From positions 1 to 20,833 of the forward strand of contig PWPN01000283.1 of NCBI GenBank assembly GCA_003557125.1: a stretch of 20,833 nt of DNA. The letters run 5' to 3'. The stretch is from Phycisphaerae bacterium. GTDB lineage: Bacteria > Planctomycetota > Phycisphaerae > UBA1845 > PWPN01. The stretch's first letter is position 1; each line of letters begins with the position of its first letter. Shown one piece after another: positions 11,368 to 19,373 of the stretch. A model generated the notes under the pieces. It did not search any database, had not been told where the DNA came from, and saw nothing but the letters and a program-made list of their open reading frames with translations. The translations under genes and the position numbers were made by a program.

Positions 11368-11381
11368 CCCGGTGAACCGGG
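11368..11381. promoter_or_regulatory. Palindrome at the predicted transcription start, candidate operator
   Basis: CCCGGT-GA-ACCGGG is a perfect 6-base inverted repeat with a 2-base centre. It sits about 4-18 bases after the start predicted from the TATAAT at 11352-11357, where a repressor would block transcription. No regulator gene is adjacent, so the binding protein is unknown. Confidence 0.3.
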
Positions 11382-11521
11382 AGCGCCCTGTCCCTGCGTG
11401 CATCGGACGGAGCCCGAGGCGAGCGATGCCTCTGCTCCTTCCGGGAGAAGGTGCGCCCAACGCAGGCCGACGGGCCGTGGCGCGGAGCCTGAAGGTCTTC
11501 AACATGCGGGAGGAAATCATC

Positions 11522-13444
11522 ATGTCCAACGGACCGCACGGGAACGGCCCACGAGCGGGCGAGATTCGATCGATCGACTGGCGGGGGTGTTTTCCCTTCA
11601 CGCGCATTTTCGGCACCTTCCAGATGGCGGTGCATCCCGGCAAACTTGCGTTGGCTGTGATCGCGATCGTGCTGACGGGGCTGTGGGGTTTCGTCCTGGA
11701 CAGCCTGCATCCGACAGCCTATCGGCCTGTCGCGATGGAGGTCGACGCGTTCTGGCAGACCGACAACCTGGAAAGCTGGCGGGAGCGGGCGGCTGAGGAG
11801 CATTTTGCTCAACTTCAGGATGCGGCCCGGACGGCGGGTGTGACACTGAATGAGGATGCCCGCGGGCAGTTTGCCGAGAACCCCGACGCGGTGGTCGCTC
11901 AAACGCTCCGGGAGGTGGCGACGGCCTACCGCACGGCCCGTGCCGAGTGGAGGGAGGACTACAGGGAGTACCCGCGCGACGAGCGGGCGGCCGAAATCGC
12001 TCGCCGTGCCCGGCCCTACAACATCGCCTATCAGCGTATCGAGGCATTGGGAACGCAGGGCGTTTTTCGCAGCTTCATCGACTATCAGGGGCGGGTCGGG
12101 CATCAGATGCTCGTGGCGGCAGTCGGGTTGAACTTCGCCGGCGGTGCGACGGATGTGATCACGACGCGCGTCCCCGGGGGTACGCTGCCGATCGTCGCCG
12201 AAGGCCCGTGGGCGGCACTGGCCGAGACCTTGGAACTGCCCGTGGGGACCGGGGTCGTGCAGGTGGGCGAACGCACAGCCGATCTCAGCGTCATCGCCTG
12301 CGTCATGCTCATGCTCCGCGGCGTGCAGTGGCTCCTGGCGGCACATTGCATTTATTTCCTGTTTTTCGTCATTCCCGTACTCGTACTCTGGGCGCTCTAT
12401 GGCGGAGCCATCTGCCGGATGGCGGCCCTGAACATCGCACGCGATGAACGGATTACGCCGCGAGCGGCCATCACCTTTGCGACACGTAAGATTTACGGCT
12501 TCGTCACGGCGCCTCTGTTTCCGGTCGGCCTCGTGCTGTTGCCGGCAGTGGCGCTGTTCATCGGCGGCCTGATCATCAGTATCCCGGGCCTGGGCGAACT
12601 GCTCGGAGGCATCGGTCTGGGCCTCGGCCTGCTGGCCGGCGGCGTGATCGCGCTGGTCGTGGTCGGGGCGATTGCGGGCGGAAGCCTGTTGTGGCCGACC
12701 GTGGCCGTGGAAGGTTCGGACGGCTTCGACGCGATCAGCCGTTCCTACAGTTATGTCTTCGCGCGTCCGTGGCGGGCAGCCTTCTATGCGGCTGTCGCGC
12801 TCGTGTACGGGGCGATCTGCTACCTGTTCGTGCGGTTCTTCATCCTCGTGGCGCTGAAGGCGGCTCGATTCTTTACCGGGGCAGGCATGGCCTATCTGAC
12901 GCGCCCGAACACGGGAAGCCCGGGCGCCACGAAAATCGACACGCTCTGGCCCGCGCCATCCTGGTACGATCTGCGGCCCGAACGCGTTGCCTTCGGAATG
13001 GAAAACTGGGAAGTTCTCGGATCGGCGCTCTTTGCGCTGTGGCTGATGCTCGTCGTCGCGCTCCTGTGGGCGTTCGTCATCTCGTTCTATCTGTCCGCGT
13101 CGACCGTGATCTACACCCTGCTGCGGCAGCGTGTGGACGGGACGGATTTCGAGGATGTCTACACCGAAGCCGACGAGCAGCCCGAATGGCCCGAAGCCGT
13201 CGAAGAGCAGCCTCTGGCTGACGACATGGCCGAAGAAACGGGAGTCGCGCCCTCCACGCCGCCGTCGGAAAGGGTCGTCGCTCCTGCGCCACCGGAGCCC
13301 GAGCCCGAACCGGAACCCGAGACGAAGGCTCCACCCTCCCCGGCCGAGGAAACAGCCGAGCCGGAGGACGAAGATATCGACGAAGATGAGGATGAGGACG
13401 AAGATGAGGACGATAACGATCGCTCGCCTTCCGGCGGGGCGTAA
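11522..13444 (+). CDS. Multipass inner-membrane protein with long acidic C-terminal tail, function unknown
   Basis: A 640-residue protein that I do not recognise as a named family. The start at 11522 has an ideal GGAGG (11509-11513) 8 bases upstream; earlier in-frame starts lack one. One membrane helix lies at about 41-61, followed by a ~190-residue soluble, Glu/Arg-rich helical insert (62-255). Several hydrophobic segments then occur at about 257-300, 323-350, 358-390, 415-445 and 500-535. A SDGFDAISRSYSYVFARPWR motif between two of them looks conserved, and similar motifs occur in multipass proteins that I recall from planctomycetes. The last ~95 residues are Pro/Glu repeats (PEPEPEPEPE) and an almost pure Asp/Glu run, probably cytoplasmic. 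It has its own promoter and is followed by three other envelope-type genes. Confidence 0.75.
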   Translation: MSNGPHGNGPRAGEIRSIDWRGCFPFTRIFGTFQMAVHPGKLALAVIAIVLTGLWGFVLDSLHPTAYRPVAMEVDAFWQTDNLESWRERAAEEHFAQLQDAARTAGVTLNEDARGQFAENPDAVVAQTLREVATAYRTARAEWREDYREYPRDERAAEIARRARPYNIAYQRIEALGTQGVFRSFIDYQGRVGHQMLVAAVGLNFAGGATDVITTRVPGGTLPIVAEGPWAALAETLELPVGTGVVQVGERTADLSVIACVMLMLRGVQWLLAAHCIYFLFFVIPVLVLWALYGGAICRMAALNIARDERITPRAAITFATRKIYGFVTAPLFPVGLVLLPAVALFIGGLIISIPGLGELLGGIGLGLGLLAGGVIALVVVGAIAGGSLLWPTVAVEGSDGFDAISRSYSYVFARPWRAAFYAAVALVYGAICYLFVRFFILVALKAARFFTGAGMAYLTRPNTGSPGATKIDTLWPAPSWYDLRPERVAFGMENWEVLGSALFALWLMLVVALLWAFVISFYLSASTVIYTLLRQRVDGTDFEDVYTEADEQPEWPEAVEEQPLADDMAEETGVAPSTPPSERVVAPAPPEPEPEPEPETKAPPSPAEETAEPEDEDIDEDEDEDEDEDDNDRSPSGGA

Positions 13445-13450
13445 GAAGGG

Positions 13451-13491
13451 CTGAGAAGTGTAAGGATGACTGAGTAAGGACTGAGTTAAGG
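13451..13491 (+). repeat. Short direct repeats CTGAG...TAAGG in a gene gap
   Basis: CTGAG-n5-TAAGG (13451-13465), CTGAGTAAGG (13470-13479) and CTGAGTTAAGG (13481-13491) follow the membrane protein stop. The last two are adjacent and nearly identical as ACTGAGTAAGG and ACTGAGTTAAGG. They could be binding sites for a regulator of the next gene or the product of local duplication. Confidence 0.35.
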
Positions 13492-13533
13492 CGGCGTTTT
13501 CTCTGCGTACGGTGCAGACAGGTGGTGTCAGGG

Positions 13534-14178
13534 ATGGTGGATGATTGGAGTGTGTCAAGGACGACGGGGCAGTGCGCGGTGACCGGCCGAACTCTCGAAG
13601 AAGGCGAAGCGTTCTATGCCGTGCTCGTTGAAACGCCTGAAGGGTTCGAGCGTAAAGATTATTGTGAATCGTCCTGGGACGGGCCGCCGGAAGGTGCCTT
13701 CTGCTATTGGCGGAGCCGCGTCCCGGTTCGCAGCGCGAAAGCGGCCCCGCTCGTCGTGGACGTCGCGCTTTTGACCGAGCTCTTTTTGCGTCTCGAAGAT
13801 GAGGCTGTGGAAATCAAGCAGCAGTTGCGTTTCGTACTCGCGCTGTTGCTGATGCGCAAAAGGCAGTTTCGCCTTGCAGGGACGGTTCGCGAGGACGGGC
13901 GGGAATACTGGCGCATGCTGCGTCTGGCGGACAAGTCCGAGCACAAGGTGCTCAATCCGAAAATCGACGAGGCGACGATCGAGAGGCTCAGCAGCCAGTT
14001 GACGGCCATTTTGAGCGGCGACGTCGATGCGATCGAATCGCCGCCCGAAGAACGGACGCCGTCCGGCGGTGAGGAGAACATCGCCGACGACGCCGGGCAG
14101 GAGCCGACCTCCGACGCTTGCGACGGGCAGGATTCAGAGGTCGAAGCCGACGAGGCAGCGAGTCGAGACCCGCGCTGA
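13534..14178 (+). CDS. Conserved-looking hypothetical protein with N-terminal Cys motif and helical core
   Basis: A 214-residue soluble protein of unknown function. The N-terminus has C14-x-V-T-G (QCAVTGRTLEEGEAFYAVL), then RKDYC with C44 and FCYW with C57, which looks like a degenerate zinc-binding or treble-clef-like unit. The middle (about 75-135) is strongly helical: LLTELFLRLEDEAVEIKQQL followed by a basic MRKRQFRL stretch. The last ~60 residues are acidic and likely disordered. Start choice is weak: ATG at 13534, GTG at 13537 and GTG at 13522 are all possible, and no strong ribosome-binding site was seen. The gene is 89 bases after the membrane protein and 96 before the lipoprotein, on the same strand, suggesting shared function at the envelope or with the translation or chaperone genes upstream. 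Confidence 0.65.
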   Translation: MVDDWSVSRTTGQCAVTGRTLEEGEAFYAVLVETPEGFERKDYCESSWDGPPEGAFCYWRSRVPVRSAKAAPLVVDVALLTELFLRLEDEAVEIKQQLRFVLALLLMRKRQFRLAGTVREDGREYWRMLRLADKSEHKVLNPKIDEATIERLSSQLTAILSGDVDAIESPPEERTPSGGEENIADDAGQEPTSDACDGQDSEVEADEAASRDPR

Positions 14179-14274
14179 GCGGAACAGGTGGCTTGGACGA
14201 AAGGATCCTACGTTCGGAACGATCGGCCGCTCGGTTTCAACCGGGCAGGCGTGCGGTTCTGGAAAGGGCGTGTT

Positions 14275-15087
14275 GTGTCGCAGCGCCACGCGATGATCGG
14301 ATGCGTTTTGCTGGCGATAGGGGTGGCGGGTTGCCCGGATGATCGGATCGACCGGACGCCGACCCCCTTGCCGTACGACGATGTCCCGATCGAAGTCGTC
14401 ATCGCGCGGGTGAATGCCAACGCGGTGGACATGGACTTTCTGGCCCGTGCCGGCGGCGTCAGGGCGCGCGGTCGGTATCTCCGGGACGGCCGGAGCGAGT
14501 CCTTCGAGCTGCACGGGACGCTGCTCTTTCGCCGTCCTCGCCGCGTCTATCTGCAATTGAGTCATCCACTGGGATCGATCGAGGAGGGCTCGGACGGTCA
14601 GCGGGTCTGGTTCCTCGGGCCGGACGAGTGGATGCCGGGCGAATCGCCGGACGATTTGCCCTTCCGGCCGGACCGCATCGCCGACGTGCTTGGGCTGGGT
14701 CTTCTTCCGATGGATCCCCGCGGCCCACACGGGCCGGTGATGACGGTGGGCCCCGAGGCGTACGAGCTGATGTTCCTGGACGAGGATCGGATCGGGCAAT
14801 TACACATTACGCACACGATGGAGATCGACCGGGCGCCCCCCTACCTGGTCCGTTCCATCGACTTTTTCAGCCCCGAAGGCCATCCCACGGTCCGGGCCGA
14901 ATTGAGCGACCATCGCGCGATCACCGATAGCGAAGTCCTCGCACCGCGACGGATCCGGATGACCTTGTTGCCGGACCGCGGCTGGATGGAGATGACCTTT
15001 GCCAACATGAGGCGGTTCGACAGGCCGCAGGCCGAGGCACGCTTCTCGCCCCGCCCCCGGAGCGTCGTCTGGGAGGTAAACGATTAG
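14275..15087 (+). CDS. Lipoprotein, LolA/LolB-like appearance
   Basis: A 270-residue predicted lipoprotein. The GTG start at 14275 is chosen because GGAAAGGG lies 6 bases upstream and gives a short signal peptide ending in a lipobox, GVAGC, with the acylated Cys at residue 20. Position +2 is Pro and +3 Asp. The mature part alternates polar and hydrophobic residues as in beta-sheet: RARGRYLRDGRSESFELHGT, LLFRRPRRVYLQLSHPLG, QRVWFLGPDEW. This resembles the half-open beta barrel of LolA/LolB and related outer-membrane lipoproteins, but the match is only by pattern. An earlier GTG at 14188 would add 29 residues and spoil the signal peptide. Attachment to the outer membrane, or to the periplasmic side, is expected. 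Confidence 0.68.
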   Translation: MSQRHAMIGCVLLAIGVAGCPDDRIDRTPTPLPYDDVPIEVVIARVNANAVDMDFLARAGGVRARGRYLRDGRSESFELHGTLLFRRPRRVYLQLSHPLGSIEEGSDGQRVWFLGPDEWMPGESPDDLPFRPDRIADVLGLGLLPMDPRGPHGPVMTVGPEAYELMFLDEDRIGQLHITHTMEIDRAPPYLVRSIDFFSPEGHPTVRAELSDHRAITDSEVLAPRRIRMTLLPDRGWMEMTFANMRRFDRPQAEARFSPRPRSVVWEVND

Positions 15088-15410
15088 GCGATGGCAGCCC
15101 CCGGGTTGTCACGATCACAATCCTGCCGAGAGGGGCCGACCGCCCGCCGGCCTGACGCGGATGCCGGAACGCAACGGCGGTCGGATAACAGGGATGGATC
15201 GATATGCGGTAAGATGGAGCGGGCTTTTGGGCTCGTTCGATGGGACGGCCCGCGCTGATTTGCTCAATCCGGCGGAGCGGTTCGTTTTACCGTTCTCGAC
15301 CCCGTAGTCGCGCGGACCCGGTTTTTTGGCGGTAGCTTCGATTAGGCGGGTTTTTGCGGACACGACGCTTTGGCAAAACCCGATGATGGAACGAGAGGGT
15401 GGACATCGGC
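15088..15410. other. 323-base gap without a recognisable gene
   Basis: No open frame here has a credible start, codon pattern or motif. A 6-base inverted repeat, GCGGGC (15219-15224) with GCCCGC (15248-15253), spans a 23-base loop and is too weak to call a terminator. Two T-runs occur near 15323-15329 and 15351-15356. The gap probably holds the promoter of the RDD-domain gene, but no clear hexamer pair was found. Confidence 0.5.
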
Positions 15411-17270
15411 ATGCCTTACGGAAGGCCTCGCTGGCGATATCTCATCGGGTTCGTACTTTTGACGACCAGTCTTGCCTGGGCCAGGTCACCAGCGTCCAGA
15501 CACATCCAACATACTTCGGGCGACGAGGACGCGCTTCAACTGGCGGTGGCCGGCCAGGACCAATGGGCGTGGCTGATCGTGGGCCGACCGGATCCGGAAA
15601 AGGACGTTTTCGTCTACCGGTTCGCGCGGATGGAAATGACAGCCTCGCGGTTGGAGCCGATGGCGTTGATTCACCCGCAACGCGGGACGATGCAGCGATG
15701 GGCGGCGGTAGGCTCGGCACTGCATGTCTTTTACGCAGCCGACGCCGTCTTCACCGAGCCGGGCGCCCACTACCGTTACGACCGTGCCGGGGGAGGCGCG
15801 CGGGCCCGGCTGCCGGGACCGGTAATGCCGTTGGCCGTCGCGGGCGCCACGAGCGAGGGGAGATCGGCCTTATGGGCGGTCGTATCGGCCCGTACAGCTG
15901 AGAAGGTCCGCGAAAACTGGCAGCAGGCGCGCCGTTCGCCTCTTATGGGTGGGGCGCCGAGGACGGCCACCGGGCCGTACGATATCGACCCTGCGACCAT
16001 GCCATCGACCGTCCCTGCCACGTTGCCCGGCAACGACGTCCCGTCGCATGAGCCTCCCGACCCGTCCGCGCTGCACCTGGTATGGTTCGACGGGCTGCTG
16101 TGGCGACCGGGGCCGACCGGCCCGCCCGATAGTGCCGTGGCCGAGCAGGTCTGGCTGGCAGGTGGCCCGGCCGATCAACTTCACCTGCTCTGGCAGGATG
16201 GGGACTCGTCAACCCGATGGCATTACGCACGCTGGGACGACCCGGAGTGGTCGATTCGAGCCTCCTTGCAGCTTGCCCCGGACGTGGAGCCGATTTTCGC
16301 CGGTGTGATCAATCGCAGCCTCATCGTTTCGACGCGCGTCCCCGCAGGGGACGGAACCGGGGGGTGGCATTGCCGTTCATGGACTTGGGCATCCGACGGC
16401 CAGGAGGGTGCCTGGCATGAATTGCCGCCCCTGCGCGTTTCGGCTGAAGACGACGCTGAGGAACTGACGCTCCCGCCGGGTGCGGCTGTGGGGAACTTTG
16501 CCGACAAACTCGTCGTGCTCCGTCCGGAGGAAGCCGACGCGGAGACAGCCACATACGAGCCACTGGTCGGCGGCGGACCGGAGCGCGATTTTGAGGACGT
16601 GCGAGTGTCCGAATGGGGGCCGAGGACGCGTACCGATCGCGGCTGGCGGGATGTGGCAGTCACGCTGGCGGTCGCCGCCCTCGTCATCCTGGTATTCTGG
16701 AGACGGCAGGACGCGGTCGTCGGGCCGTCCCCGCTTCCGGAAGGGGTCGTGATCGCCCGGCCGGGCAAACGCATTGTCGCGGCTGCGATCGACATGCTGC
16801 CGGCGGCCGCGGTCGTGGCGATCGTCTGGCATGCCGCGCTGGTAGAATTCGCGACAGCCTTCTGGCCGGCCTTCACCTCCGGCAGGGCCGAACTCATCGA
16901 GCAGGTGCCCTGGCCGACGACGCTCGTGTGGGCCTGGGTCTGGTTCCGCATCCTGTATGCCGGTTATGCGACGGCCTGCGAGCTTATCTGGCAGGCGACC
17001 CCGGGCAAAAGGCTCATGGGATGCCACGTGCGAATGGAAAACCATGCGCCCGCCGGTACCGTCCCGATCATTGTCCGGAACGTCACCAAACTCGTGGAAC
17101 TGGAACCCTATCTTCTGATCTGGCCTTTCATCCTGGTCATCTTCTTTACCCGCCATCACCAGCGGCTGGGCGATCTTCTCGCCCGCACGATCGTGGTGGA
17201 ACGGCAGGCCGACGTCCCGGAGATCGACGATGCCGGGCCGCGAACGGATGTGCCCGACGATCGGGAGTAG
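15411..17270 (+). CDS. Exported protein with C-terminal RDD membrane domain
   Basis: A 619-residue two-part protein. It opens with a signal-peptide-like segment (RWRYLIGFVLLTTSLAWA). Residues about 28-405 are probably periplasmic and rich in W-containing strands such as QWAWLIVGRPDPEKDVFVY, LHLVWFDGLLW and LHLLWQDGDSSTRWHYARWD; the recurring pattern hints at a beta-propeller. A membrane helix at about 411-432 leads to an RDD domain (about 453-604): GKRIVAAAIDMLPAA with the Arg...Asp pair, TPGKRLMGCHV, and the closing HHQRLGDLLARTIVVE. RDD domains are helical membrane units of unclear function, some proposed to be transporters. The start at 15411 (GGTGGA 8 bases upstream) is preferred to GTG at 15399. 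It is the last of four envelope-type genes in a row. Confidence 0.78.
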   Translation: MPYGRPRWRYLIGFVLLTTSLAWARSPASRHIQHTSGDEDALQLAVAGQDQWAWLIVGRPDPEKDVFVYRFARMEMTASRLEPMALIHPQRGTMQRWAAVGSALHVFYAADAVFTEPGAHYRYDRAGGGARARLPGPVMPLAVAGATSEGRSALWAVVSARTAEKVRENWQQARRSPLMGGAPRTATGPYDIDPATMPSTVPATLPGNDVPSHEPPDPSALHLVWFDGLLWRPGPTGPPDSAVAEQVWLAGGPADQLHLLWQDGDSSTRWHYARWDDPEWSIRASLQLAPDVEPIFAGVINRSLIVSTRVPAGDGTGGWHCRSWTWASDGQEGAWHELPPLRVSAEDDAEELTLPPGAAVGNFADKLVVLRPEEADAETATYEPLVGGGPERDFEDVRVSEWGPRTRTDRGWRDVAVTLAVAALVILVFWRRQDAVVGPSPLPEGVVIARPGKRIVAAAIDMLPAAAVVAIVWHAALVEFATAFWPAFTSGRAELIEQVPWPTTLVWAWVWFRILYAGYATACELIWQATPGKRLMGCHVRMENHAPAGTVPIIVRNVTKLVELEPYLLIWPFILVIFFTRHHQRLGDLLARTIVVERQADVPEIDDAGPRTDVPDDRE

Positions 17271-17298
17271 AACGCATCCGGATACAAGAAAACACAAG

Positions 17299-17338
17299 CA
17301 CCGCTCAGGGCTTCCGCGTGTCTGGCGGGGCGGCGGTG
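17299..17338 (+). terminator. Weak nested hairpin after the RDD-domain gene
   Basis: CACCGC (17299-17304) pairs with GCGGTG (17333-17338), and an inner CCGC/GCGG pair can form within the loop. Only two T bases follow. It lies 28 bases after the stop and may be a poor terminator. The remainder of the 234-base gap to the symporter gene shows a TATAAA (17347-17352) without a matching -35, and no gene. Confidence 0.22.
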
Positions 17339-17504
17339 TTCCATGGTATAAAAGATGATCGCGCGTCCGGTCGACGCGGGTGATCCGCGGACGCTCGGGG
17401 AAGGGATCGCTTTTTGCACGACCGGATCCAGGTTCAGGACAAGGCGCGGGTCGACCGGGACCGGCGCCTTCCTGCCGAAGCATAATCCTCCACAAGGAGA
17501 CGCA

Positions 17505-19235
17505 GTGGTGCCGAAGCGAGCTCGAGGTGCAAGTGGAAATTATCTCTGTTTGGCCGTCGTGATTCTTCTCGGCATAGCCGGGGTCGCATGGGCTGACGAA
17601 GCCTCCGCTGCGCCGGTCGGGGAGGGCACCGAGGCGCACATGTATTTGCGCTCTCTCGACTGGACGGTCATTGCGCTTTATGCGGTCGGCCTGTTGAGTA
17701 TCGGTTACTATTTCGCTCGCAAGACCCGCACGGCGGAAGATTACCTTCTGGGCGGCCGATCGATGCGCTCCTCGTCGGTCGGCTTGTCGCTGTTCGCCTC
17801 GCTTCTGAGCACGATCACGTACCTGGCCATGCCCGGCGAGATGGTCAACAAGGGGCCGGTCATCCTTTGGAGCATGGTCTCGATCCCGATCGCCTACGTC
17901 GTCGTCGGCTATTTCCTGATACCGCACTTTATGAAGCTCCGGGTAACCAGTGCCTATGAAATACTCCAGGCACGGCTTGGGACACAGATCCGGCTGCTCG
18001 GTTCGACGATGTTCCTGTTGACCCGTCTGCTTTGGATGGCGCTGATCATCTACATCACCGCCGACAAGATCATCGTCGTGATGATGGGATGGGATCCGAG
18101 CGTCACGCCCTATGTAGCCGTCGTCATCGGGCTCGTGACGGTCGTGTATACCTCGATGGGCGGGCTGCGGGCCGTCGTCTTCACGGACGTCGTTCAATCA
18201 TTCATCCTTTTCGGCGGCGCCGTGCTGTCGATCATACTCATCTCGGTGAAGATGGGAGGCGTTACTGCCTGGTGGCCCACCGAGTGGTCGCCGACCTGGG
18301 ATGCCCAGTCAACATTCAGCTGGGATCTGACCGAGCGCGCCACGCTGGTGGGCTCGATCGTGTTCATGACCGTCTGGTGGATCTGCACAGCCGGCTCGGA
18401 CCAGATGGCCATCCAACGCTATCTGGCGACGCGCGACGTCAAGGCGGCCCGCAAGGTGTTCCTGGTGACGGGTCTGGCCAACATCGTCGTGACGTCCTGC
18501 CTGGCGATTCTCGGCTTCGCGTTGCTCGGCTTTTTCCAGGCCAATCCGGAGATGCTCGGGCCCGGCATGACGGTCGTCGCTAACGCCGACGATCTCTTCC
18601 CGCACTACATCGTCAAGTTCCTGCCGCAAGGGATCACGGGGCTGATCATCGCCGGCCTGCTGGCGGCGGCCATGTCGAGCCTGTCGTCCGGGATCAACTC
18701 GTCCTGTTCCGTGATCAGCGTCGATTTCATCGACCGGAGGCGCAAGCCGGGCCAGCAGCGCTCCCATCGCAGCCAGGTGCTCCAGACCAAGGCCATCTCC
18801 TGGGTGGTCGGCCTGGTGGCGGTCCTGCTGAGCTCGATGATGTCCCGCGTCACCGGAAACATCATGGAAGTGACCGTGCGCACGAATCACGTCTTCGTCG
18901 CGCCGCTGTTCGGCCTGTTTTTCATGGCGCTGTTCGTGAAGCGCGCGACCCCGTTCGGCACAGCCATGGGGGCGATCACCGGCTGTTTCGTGGCCATCCT
19001 GTTCGCCTACTGGGATCTTATTACCGGCGGGCTCGCAGCGCTGGGGATCCTGGAAGCGGGATACCCGCCCCTGACGTTCCAGTACATCACCCTCTTCTCG
19101 TTCACAGCCAATCTGCTCGTGGCCATCCCGCTGAGCCACCTGACGAGTACGGGGGAGGAAGCCAGAAAGTTGGACACGCTCTATCAGGATGGCTCTCAGA
19201 ACGGCTCTCAGGACGATGGGCCGAGGAAGCTATAA
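17505..19235 (+). CDS. Sodium:solute symporter (SSS family)
   Basis: A 576-residue inner-membrane transporter of the SSS family, which couples solute uptake to sodium. Family marks include DWTVIALYAVGLLSIGYYFA, DYLLGGRSM near residue 79, GYFLIPHFMKLRVTSAYEIL, the GGLRAVVFTDVVQSFILFGG block, DQMAIQRYLATRD near 299, and LLAAAMSSLSSGINSS near 391. About 13-14 hydrophobic segments follow the LeuT-like layout. The first ~35 residues form an extra hydrophobic stretch ending AWADEASA, likely a cleaved signal or an additional helix. GGAG at 17496-17499 supports GTG at 17505 (or 17508). The substrate cannot be told; sugars or amino sugars fit the neighbourhood. It precedes the Gfo/Idh/MocA gene by 138 bases. 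Confidence 0.92.
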   Translation: MVPKRARGASGNYLCLAVVILLGIAGVAWADEASAAPVGEGTEAHMYLRSLDWTVIALYAVGLLSIGYYFARKTRTAEDYLLGGRSMRSSSVGLSLFASLLSTITYLAMPGEMVNKGPVILWSMVSIPIAYVVVGYFLIPHFMKLRVTSAYEILQARLGTQIRLLGSTMFLLTRLLWMALIIYITADKIIVVMMGWDPSVTPYVAVVIGLVTVVYTSMGGLRAVVFTDVVQSFILFGGAVLSIILISVKMGGVTAWWPTEWSPTWDAQSTFSWDLTERATLVGSIVFMTVWWICTAGSDQMAIQRYLATRDVKAARKVFLVTGLANIVVTSCLAILGFALLGFFQANPEMLGPGMTVVANADDLFPHYIVKFLPQGITGLIIAGLLAAAMSSLSSGINSSCSVISVDFIDRRRKPGQQRSHRSQVLQTKAISWVVGLVAVLLSSMMSRVTGNIMEVTVRTNHVFVAPLFGLFFMALFVKRATPFGTAMGAITGCFVAILFAYWDLITGGLAALGILEAGYPPLTFQYITLFSFTANLLVAIPLSHLTSTGEEARKLDTLYQDGSQNGSQDDGPRKL

Positions 19236-19261
19236 GAGTTCAAAAGGTCTCAATAGATGCA

Positions 19262-19290
19262 TTGGTCGGCTTGACCGACACAACTATAAA
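19262..19290 (+). promoter_or_regulatory. Candidate promoter with overlapping palindrome before the Gfo/Idh/MocA gene
   Basis: TTGGTC (19262-19267) and TATAAA (19285-19290) are spaced by 17 bases. The -10 matches 5 of 6 consensus bases, the -35 only 3. A palindrome GTCGG-CTTGA-CCGAC (19265-19279) overlaps the -35 and spacer and could be a repressor site. The stretch is clearly richer in A and T than the flanking coding regions. Confidence 0.33.
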
Positions 19291-19373
19291 GCGAAAATGC
19301 ACAGGTAGGAATTCCAAGGGGTGCGCCACAGCCGCAGGGCTGCCCGCTTCAAGTGAAAGGAACAGGAGATACG

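Noticed and set aside
11192..13558. Long minus-strand open frame opposite yacG and the 640-residue membrane protein
   Set aside because: Arg/His/Asp-rich translation without domains; the + strand has ribosome-binding sites, membrane segments and a promoter.
15115..15363. 82-residue minus-strand open frame in the 323-base gap
   Set aside because: No ribosome-binding site, motif or plausible fold; likely chance in GC-rich DNA.
17347..17352. TATAAA as a promoter for the symporter gene
   Set aside because: No -35 hexamer at a suitable distance, and the ribosome-binding site is about 145 bases away.
16377..18197. Long minus-strand open frame opposite the RDD and symporter genes
   Set aside because: It spans two well-supported + strand genes and shows no recognisable protein features.
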